A stretch of 13,089 bases of DNA from Gammaproteobacteria bacterium (GTDB lineage: Bacteria; Pseudomonadota; Gammaproteobacteria; Xanthomonadales; Xanthomonadaceae). The notes under the pieces were generated by a model. It was given only the letters and a program-made list of their open reading frames with translations. It ran no database searches and was not told the DNA's origin. The position numbers were made by a program, and so were the translations under genes. This document shows, piece after piece, positions 8,988 through 13,089 of the stretch (position 1 is the stretch's first letter; each line of letters begins with the position of its first letter). The stretch spans positions 1 to 13,089 of the forward strand of contig JAPLSI010000278.1 of NCBI GenBank assembly GCA_026398715.1, written 5' to 3'.

Positions 8988-10259
8988 TCAGGCGAGCCCG
9001 GAAAGGCCCTCGATGGGCGCCGTGGCCACCATGATCCGGTTCCGACCCTGCGCCTTGGCTTCGTAGAGCGCCTGGTCCGCTTGCAGCAACAGGTTTTCCG
9101 GCGTCTGCCCATGTTCGGGAAACACCGCCACGCCAATGGACGTGGTGAGCTTGGGCAGCAGCTGGCCTTCATGCATCACATCCATGCCGGCGAGCACGCG
9201 CATCAGTTCGCCCGCGCGGCGAAGCGCAACGCCGATGTCCATCTCGGGCGCGATCAGCACGAATTCCTCGCCGCCCTGGCGACAGGCAATGTCCTCGCTG
9301 CGCGAATGACCCTGCAGGATGCGGGCGAAGGCGAGGAGCACTGCGTCTCCTGCAGGGTGCCCGAAGCGGTCGTTGAAATCCTTGAAGTGGTCCAGGTCGA
9401 AGGCCAGCACGGCAAGTGACAAGCCGCGACGCTTGCTGCGGGACAATTCGCGACCCAGTGATTCGCTCAGGTAACGACGGTTGAACAGTCCCGTCAACGG
9501 ATCGCGTACCGACAGGTCGCGCAGGCTTTGCCTCAGTTTGAGGTTGGCCAGGGCGAGCGCCAACTGGTCGGCGGCCGCGACCGCGACCTGCAGTTTCGGA
9601 AATGCGCCGGTGCCGTGCGCGCTGAGGTAGATCCATCCCAGCGATTCACCCTGGGCGACCAGCGGAATGCAGGCAGCGCCGAACGCCTCGCCCCCCTCGA
9701 TCACCGCCACGTGCGCGCAAAGGCTTTCCGGGGATGTGCTGCTTCCCAGGTGCATGCGCTTGCGCTGCATGCACCAGCAATCTTCCGCGCTGGCCTGGTT
9801 GTGCGTGTTGCCGGCGTGGATTCCCCACAGGTGCGTGGCTTCGGCCAGTCCCTCGCCGTCGATCAGCGGATAGATCGTCCCGGCGCTGTCAGGCAGCAGC
9901 AACGACAGCATCTGCTCGCTGATCTGCAATGCTTCGGCAAGGTCGGTGCAGCCGATCAGCAGGTTGCCGTAGCGTCCCAGCAAGGCCAGGTCGGTACTTC
10001 GTGATTCCTGGCTGGCCTGGATCTTCTGCAGGTCGAGGCGCGCAGCTTCGGCCAACTGCTCGCAACAAAGCGCGCGCTCCTCGGCCTGGGCCAGCAACTG
10101 ATGCACGGTGCCAAGCAGGATCAGTCCGCAGGCGAGGGCGCCGGCGACCACGACGGGGCTCTTCAGGGCCATCGCCAGGCTCGCCACCAGCACTAGCAGC
10201 AAGACCGCCAGGCCATGGAAGGCCAGCCACGCGTGCCCGGGTCGCAAGGCAAGTCTCAT
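8988..10259 (-). CDS. Membrane-bound GAF-GGDEF diguanylate cyclase
   Basis: 423 residues from the ATG at 10259, which has AAGG 8 nt upstream; a longer TTG reading from 10328 adds 23 untypical residues. Two membrane segments (about 12-32 and 35-53) are followed by a short helical linker and a GAF-like sensor region (about 95-240) holding the Cys/His-rich stretch CWCMQRKRMH (161-170) and CAH (181-183). The GGDEF domain (about 248-412) has DPLTGLFNRRYL, metal-binding aspartates in FDLDHFK (288, 290) and the signature GGEEF (329-333). It also has an intact inhibitory I-site, RSED (320-323), exactly five residues before GGEEF. So it should make cyclic di-GMP from two GTP and be feedback-inhibited by its product. 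The signal sensed is unknown. It stands alone, facing the epmA unit, with no EAL partner in view. Confidence 0.93.
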   Translation of the reverse strand: MRLALRPGHAWLAFHGLAVLLLVLVASLAMALKSPVVVAGALACGLILLGTVHQLLAQAEERALCCEQLAEAARLDLQKIQASQESRSTDLALLGRYGNLLIGCTDLAEALQISEQMLSLLLPDSAGTIYPLIDGEGLAEATHLWGIHAGNTHNQASAEDCWCMQRKRMHLGSSTSPESLCAHVAVIEGGEAFGAACIPLVAQGESLGWIYLSAHGTGAFPKLQVAVAAADQLALALANLKLRQSLRDLSVRDPLTGLFNRRYLSESLGRELSRSKRRGLSLAVLAFDLDHFKDFNDRFGHPAGDAVLLAFARILQGHSRSEDIACRQGGEEFVLIAPEMDIGVALRRAGELMRVLAGMDVMHEGQLLPKLTTSIGVAVFPEHGQTPENLLLQADQALYEAKAQGRNRIMVATAPIEGLSGLA

Positions 10260-10525
10260 GCCTTGCACCTTAGGAGCTTTGCCGGGGGCTGACAATGCAA
10301 TGCGTGTGCGGGCGATCACAGCTCGCAAGATGAGTTCGGGCTCAGCGTCGCCAGGTTGCGACGCAGTATTCGAAACGCATTCATCGGCCGCCGAATATCT
10401 TTTTTCCCGTCGACATGGTTACGGTGGTCGTGCGGGTGGATCGCGGCTGCCGTGGCGAGTTCGTCATCCATTGATCCAGGCTGAATCGGACAAGCCGAGA
10501 AAAGCCTGGCCAAGGCCCGGCTTTT
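10260..10525. other. Spacer between the GGDEF gene and the unrecognised gene
   Basis: No gene I can support. It contains a dyad TATTCG/CGAATA (10367-10372 and 10392-10397, 19-nt loop) followed on the plus strand by six T's (10400-10405). It also contains most of the terminator at 10500-10527. A 51-codon minus-strand frame (10471 to 10316) lacks a ribosome site, and its third-position GC is lower than that of neighbouring genes. The promoter of the GGDEF gene should lie here, but no good pair of boxes is visible. Confidence 0.5.
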
Positions 10526-10527
10526 TT
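10500..10527 (-). terminator. Rho-independent terminator after the unrecognised gene, probably bidirectional
   Basis: The stem AAAAGCC/GGCTTTT is extended by GG/CC after one mismatch, around a CCAAGG loop. On the minus strand it starts right at the TAA stop (10528-10526) of the preceding gene and ends in TTTT. On the plus strand it ends in six T's, so it could also stop plus-strand transcripts. Confidence 0.65.
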
Positions 10528-11293
10528 ATCTTGCAGGCTTGGCCGGCGACCTGGATTTGACGGCAGGTTTCCTGCGCGCCGGTGCAGTGGCCTTGCTCGG
10601 CTTGGCGGTCTTTTTCACCGGCGTCGCGGGTTTCGGCGTTGGACTTGCGAATTCGGCGACACGCAAACCCCAGGTCGTTGCCAGGCGCAACGGTGGAAGC
10701 GCCAGCGTCAGCGCTTCGGCGCTCCAGCGACGCAGCGTGGTCGGCGCCAGGTTCAAGGCATCCGACAATGGCGCGGGCAGCCAGTCGGCACCCGCGCGGC
10801 GGAGCCGGCAGACGCTGTCGGCATAGCGTCCTGCAGCCCACGTGGCGGCCACGGCTTTCGCGGTTGCGGTGATCAGCGGTTCGAGCGGCGTGTAGCGGAT
10901 AAGCGGGCTGCTCACGCTGTCGGGCACCCAGGCCCTGAGCACCGACTTCAATCCTTCCTGCGAGGCCAGCGGCGTCATCACGCTTTGCGTTTGCGCCACC
11001 GCGAGGATGCCCTCGACTTCCCAGCCCGCAGGCTTGAGGTGGTAGCGCGCGTAGATCTGTTTCACCAGCAGGCGCTGGATCCGTTCCGGCGCATCGCCAC
11101 GGCCGGCATCGGTCACCGCGCGGGGCAGGAAGGGTTTCATCATCGGCAGCCGGTCCAGGGCCACCTGCAGCGCGGCGGCCGCGCCTGCCTTGACGCAGGC
11201 CGTGTGCAGCGTCCTTTCCACGCCGGACTCGGGAATCACCACGTCGAGATTCGCGACGGCGGACTTCGGGGCTGGTTTTCGGGTGATTGCCAT
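10526..11293 (-). CDS. Unrecognised protein with HTH-like segment and basic Ala/Lys/Pro tail
   Basis: 255 residues, cytoplasmic by appearance: no signal peptide or clear membrane helix. I do not recognise the family. Residues 15-165 look mainly helical (for example LHTACVKAGAAAALQVAL and TATAKAVAATWAAGRYADS). Residues 174-193 (APLSDALNLAPTTLRRWSAE) resemble a helix-turn-helix of the type in which LRRW ends the recognition helix. Residues 218-255 form a low-complexity Lys/Pro/Ala/Arg tail (KPATPVKKTAKPSK, ARRKPAVKSRSPAKP), like histone-H1-like or AlgP tails, and the N-terminus is also basic (ITRKPAPK). DNA or nucleic-acid binding is therefore an inference, not a family assignment; a low-complexity tail alone is weak evidence. 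The frame is supported by coherent composition and a terminator right after the stop. An overlapping frame from 11303 looks like a shadow. Divergent from mtnA across 83 nt; no clear ribosome site. Confidence 0.7.
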   Translation of the reverse strand: MAITRKPAPKSAVANLDVVIPESGVERTLHTACVKAGAAAALQVALDRLPMMKPFLPRAVTDAGRGDAPERIQRLLVKQIYARYHLKPAGWEVEGILAVAQTQSVMTPLASQEGLKSVLRAWVPDSVSSPLIRYTPLEPLITATAKAVAATWAAGRYADSVCRLRRAGADWLPAPLSDALNLAPTTLRRWSAEALTLALPPLRLATTWGLRVAEFASPTPKPATPVKKTAKPSKATAPARRKPAVKSRSPAKPAR

Positions 11294-11346
11294 GCGCCAG
11301 CATAACGCGGGCCGGCGCGGCCTGCGAAGCGGGTGCCCGGCACGGC

Positions 11347-11352
11347 TAAACT
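11347..11352 (+). promoter_or_regulatory. mtnA: Possible -10 box (TAAACT) for mtnA
   Basis: TAAACT lies 24 nt before the mtnA ATG in the 83-nt divergent spacer (11294-11376). The only -35-like match, CTGCGA at 11322-11327, has a 19-nt spacing. A ribosome site AGGA sits about 8 nt before the ATG. Confidence 0.3.
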
Positions 11353-11376
11353 AGGGCATCGCACAGGAAATCCGAC

Positions 11377-12435
11377 ATGGACTTCGATCGTTACGACCAC
11401 ATCCGCCCCATCCGATGGCACGACGGCATGCTGTCATTGCTGGACCAGCGAAAACTGCCGTTCACGGTCCAGTACCTGGACTGCCGCAGCAGCCACGAGG
11501 TGAGCCAGGCGATTCGCGACCTGGTGGTGCGCGGCGCGCCGGCCATCGGCATCGCGGCGGCATTCGGCGTGGTGCTGGCGGCCGATGGCGTGGATGCCGC
11601 CACGGGCGCACAGGCCATGCAGGTGATGGAGCCCCGCATCGTCGAGCTGAACGCCGCACGGCCGACCGCCGTCAACCTGATGTGGGCCATCGCCCGCATG
11701 CGCGGCGTGCTGGCTGGGGCAGGTGCGGACTGGCGCAAGTTGATCGAGTCCGAGGCCGTTGCCATTGAACGCGAAGACCTGGCGGCCAATCGCCACATGG
11801 GCGAACTGGGCGCGAGGCTGATCGCGCCCGGTTCCGGCGTGCTGACCCACTGCAATACCGGGTCGCTTGCGACGGCAGGCTTCGGTACCGCGCTCGGCGT
11901 GATACGCGCCGGCGTTGCGATGGACCGCATCCAGCGCGTGTACGCCGGTGAAACCCGGCCCTGGCTGCAGGGCGCGCGCCTTACCGTCTGGGAGCTGCGC
12001 GAGGACGGTATTCCCGCCACGCTTATCGCCGACGCGGCCGGCGCCCACCTGATGAAGACGGGCGTGGTGCAGTGGCTGATCGTCGGCGCCGACCGCATCT
12101 GCGCCAACGGCGATACCGCCAACAAGATCGGCACCTACGCCCACGCCATCTCCGCCCGCCACCACGGGGTGAAGGTGATGGTCGTGGCGCCGGCATCCAC
12201 GGTGGACATGGCCACGCCCCGCGGCGAGGACATCCACATCGAGGAGCGCGACGGCGCCGAATTGTTGTCCATGTCCGGCGTGCGCACGGTGGCCGACGGC
12301 GTGTCCGCCTTCAACCCGGTGTTCGATGTCACGCCGGCCGGGCTGATCGATGCACTGGTGACCGAACGGGGCGTGATCGAGCATCCCGACGCTGAGAAAA
12401 TGGCGGCGATGTTCGGGCCGGTGTCAAGGGGCTGA
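11377..12435 (+). CDS. mtnA: S-methyl-5-thioribose-1-phosphate isomerase MtnA
   Basis: 352 residues, full length for the family. Role: isomerises 5-methylthioribose 1-phosphate to 5-methylthioribulose 1-phosphate in the methionine salvage pathway. Visible hallmarks are the phosphate/substrate-binding RGAPAIG (52-58), the catalytic cysteine in [10 protein letters not shown] (Cys159) and the catalytic aspartate in [18 protein letters not shown] (Asp239), close to Cys160/Asp240 of the characterised Bacillus enzyme. These motifs, with VAPASTVD and the C-terminal FNPVFDVTP, set it apart from the related eIF2B alpha-type proteins. No other salvage gene is in view, so the rest of the pathway must be encoded elsewhere. 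The placement directly before gyrA is, as I recall, shared with Xanthomonas, and looks positional rather than functional because gyrA has its own promoter. Confidence 0.96.
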   Translation: MDFDRYDHIRPIRWHDGMLSLLDQRKLPFTVQYLDCRSSHEVSQAIRDLVVRGAPAIGIAAAFGVVLAADGVDAATGAQAMQVMEPRIVELNAARPTAVNLMWAIARMRGVLAGAGADWRKLIESEAVAIEREDLAANRHMGELGARLIAPGSGVLTHCNTGSLATAGFGTALGVIRAGVAMDRIQRVYAGETRPWLQGARLTVWELREDGIPATLIADAAGAHLMKTGVVQWLIVGADRICANGDTANKIGTYAHAISARHHGVKVMVVAPASTVDMATPRGEDIHIEERDGAELLSMSGVRTVADGVSAFNPVFDVTPAGLIDALVTERGVIEHPDAEKMAAMFGPVSRG

Positions 12436-12446
12436 AACCCCTGATT
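12427..12446 (+). terminator. Weak hairpin terminator at the end of mtnA
   Basis: AGGGG (12427-12431) pairs with CCCCT (12438-12442) around the loop CTGAAA, which contains the mtnA stop codon. GATTTT follows. The short stem and only four T's make it weak. Confidence 0.4.
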
Positions 12447-12483
12447 TTCATGGGCTTTCCGGCTGCCGCGAAGGCCCTGATTC

Positions 12484-12492
12484 TGGTATGAT
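12484..12492 (+). promoter_or_regulatory. gyrA: Extended -10 promoter (TGGTATGAT) for gyrA
   Basis: TGG-TATGAT is an extended -10 box with five of six consensus bases, about 70 nt before the gyrA start. The best -35 (CTGCCG, 12463-12468, 18-nt spacing) is poor, as is usual with an extended -10. This lets gyrA be transcribed independently of mtnA. Confidence 0.55.
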
Positions 12493-12563
12493 TTCCTGTC
12501 TGCGAAAGCAGCCTGCGGCGCGCGTTCGCGCCACCCCAAAAACTGCGGAAATCGGATCAAAGA

Positions 12564-13089
12564 ATGGCAGAGCTGGCGAAGGAAATCATCCCGGTAAACC
12601 TTGAAGACGAGATGCGCAGGAGTTACCTCGATTACGCGATGAGCGTGATCGTGGGCCGCGCCCTCCCGGATGTCCGCGACGGCCTCAAGCCCGTCCATCG
12701 CCGCGTGTTGTTCGCCATGCACGAACTGGGCGCGCATTCCAACAAGCCCTACTACAAGTCCGCCCGAATCGTCGGTGACGTGATCGGTAAATACCATCCG
12801 CACGGCGACCAGTCGGTGTACGACACCCTGGTGCGCATGGCGCAGCCGTTCTCGCTGCGCTACATGCTGGTGGACGGGCAGGGCAACTTCGGCTCGGTGG
12901 ACGGCGACTCCGCCGCGGCCATGCGATATACCGAAGCGCGCATGGCCAAGCTGACCCACCAGCTGATGGCCGACATCGACAAGGACACCGTCGATTTCCA
13001 GCCCAACTACGACGAGAAGGAGCAGGAACCGACGGTCATGCCGACCCGGGTCCCCAACCTGCTCATCAACGGCTCGGCCGGCATCGCGG
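12564..13089 (+). CDS. gyrA: DNA gyrase subunit A, N-terminal part (3' end outside window)
   Basis: The first 175 codons of GyrA; the gene leaves the right edge. The start [20 protein letters not shown] aligns without gaps to the E. coli N-terminus. The catalytic tyrosine that forms the DNA-phosphotyrosine link is Tyr122 ([10 protein letters not shown]). The quinolone-resistance-determining region reads [15 protein letters not shown], with Gln at position 83 (codon CAG, 12810-12812), where E. coli has Ser, and Asp at 87. Ribosome site is weak (GGATCAAAGA before ATG). Role: with GyrB, ATP-driven negative supercoiling of DNA. The fragment shows no frameshift. E. coli numbering applies directly to this segment. 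Confidence 0.98.
   Translation, partial: MAELAKEIIPVNLEDEMRRSYLDYAMSVIVGRALPDVRDGLKPVHRRVLFAMHELGAHSNKPYYKSARIVGDVIGKYHPHGDQSVYDTLVRMAQPFSLRYMLVDGQGNFGSVDGDSAAAMRYTEARMAKLTHQLMADIDKDTVDFQPNYDEKEQEPTVMPTRVPNLLINGSAGIA

Noticed and set aside
10316..10471. 51-codon minus-strand ORF (MDDELATAAAIHPHDH...)
   Set aside because: No ribosome site, no recognisable family, and third-position GC below that of neighbouring genes; kept only as a remote possibility.
10464..11303. Alternative 279-codon frame overlapping the unrecognised minus-strand gene
   Set aside because: Arg/Gly-rich, disordered composition and it runs past the terminator hairpin; the 255-codon frame stops exactly at the hairpin.

Overview
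The window is high-GC proteobacterial chromosome, most likely from the order Xanthomonadales (Lysobacterales). Four things point there: the smc-zipA-ligA cluster; a LigA carrying the charged insert I associate with this order ([16 protein letters not shown]); mtnA placed directly before gyrA; and a native Gln at GyrA position 83, as reported for Stenotrophomonas. The genes are core and housekeeping types. I see no CRISPR array, prophage, insertion sequence or RNA gene.

Layout. At the left edge an exported M48 zinc metallopeptidase of the BepA/Oma1-like type runs leftward out of the window (1-873, minus). It is divergent from a glutaredoxin 3 gene (1030-1290), which overlaps by 4 nt the start of a broken carboxymuconolactone-decarboxylase/AhpD-like gene (1287-1507). 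That gene is followed by a two-unit REP palindrome (REPIN, 1512-1574) and an extended -10 promoter. Next comes the plus-strand cluster smc (1742-5049, broken) - zipA (5134-5883) - ligA (5887-7968) - epmA (7994-8962). It links chromosome organisation, divisome anchoring, DNA sealing and EF-P modification in what looks like one transcription unit. Facing it is a membrane GAF-GGDEF diguanylate cyclase (8988-10259, minus). A 266-nt spacer and a bidirectional-looking terminator separate this from an unrecognised minus-strand gene (10526-11293) with a helix-turn-helix-like stretch and a histone-H1-like basic tail. Divergent from it, mtnA (methionine salvage) is followed by gyrA, which leaves the window at the right edge.

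The main anomaly is that two genes within about 3 kb carry the same kind of lesion. In both the AhpD-like gene and smc, recognisable N- and C-terminal family sequence is present, but roughly 60-65 codons in the middle are missing and the two ends lie in different reading frames. The frame change is the same in both cases. This is either real gene decay, striking for smc, or an assembly/consensus error that should be ruled out first. I found no convincing new multi-gene system. The best candidates for novelty are the paired deletions, the REPIN and the unrecognised basic-tailed protein.
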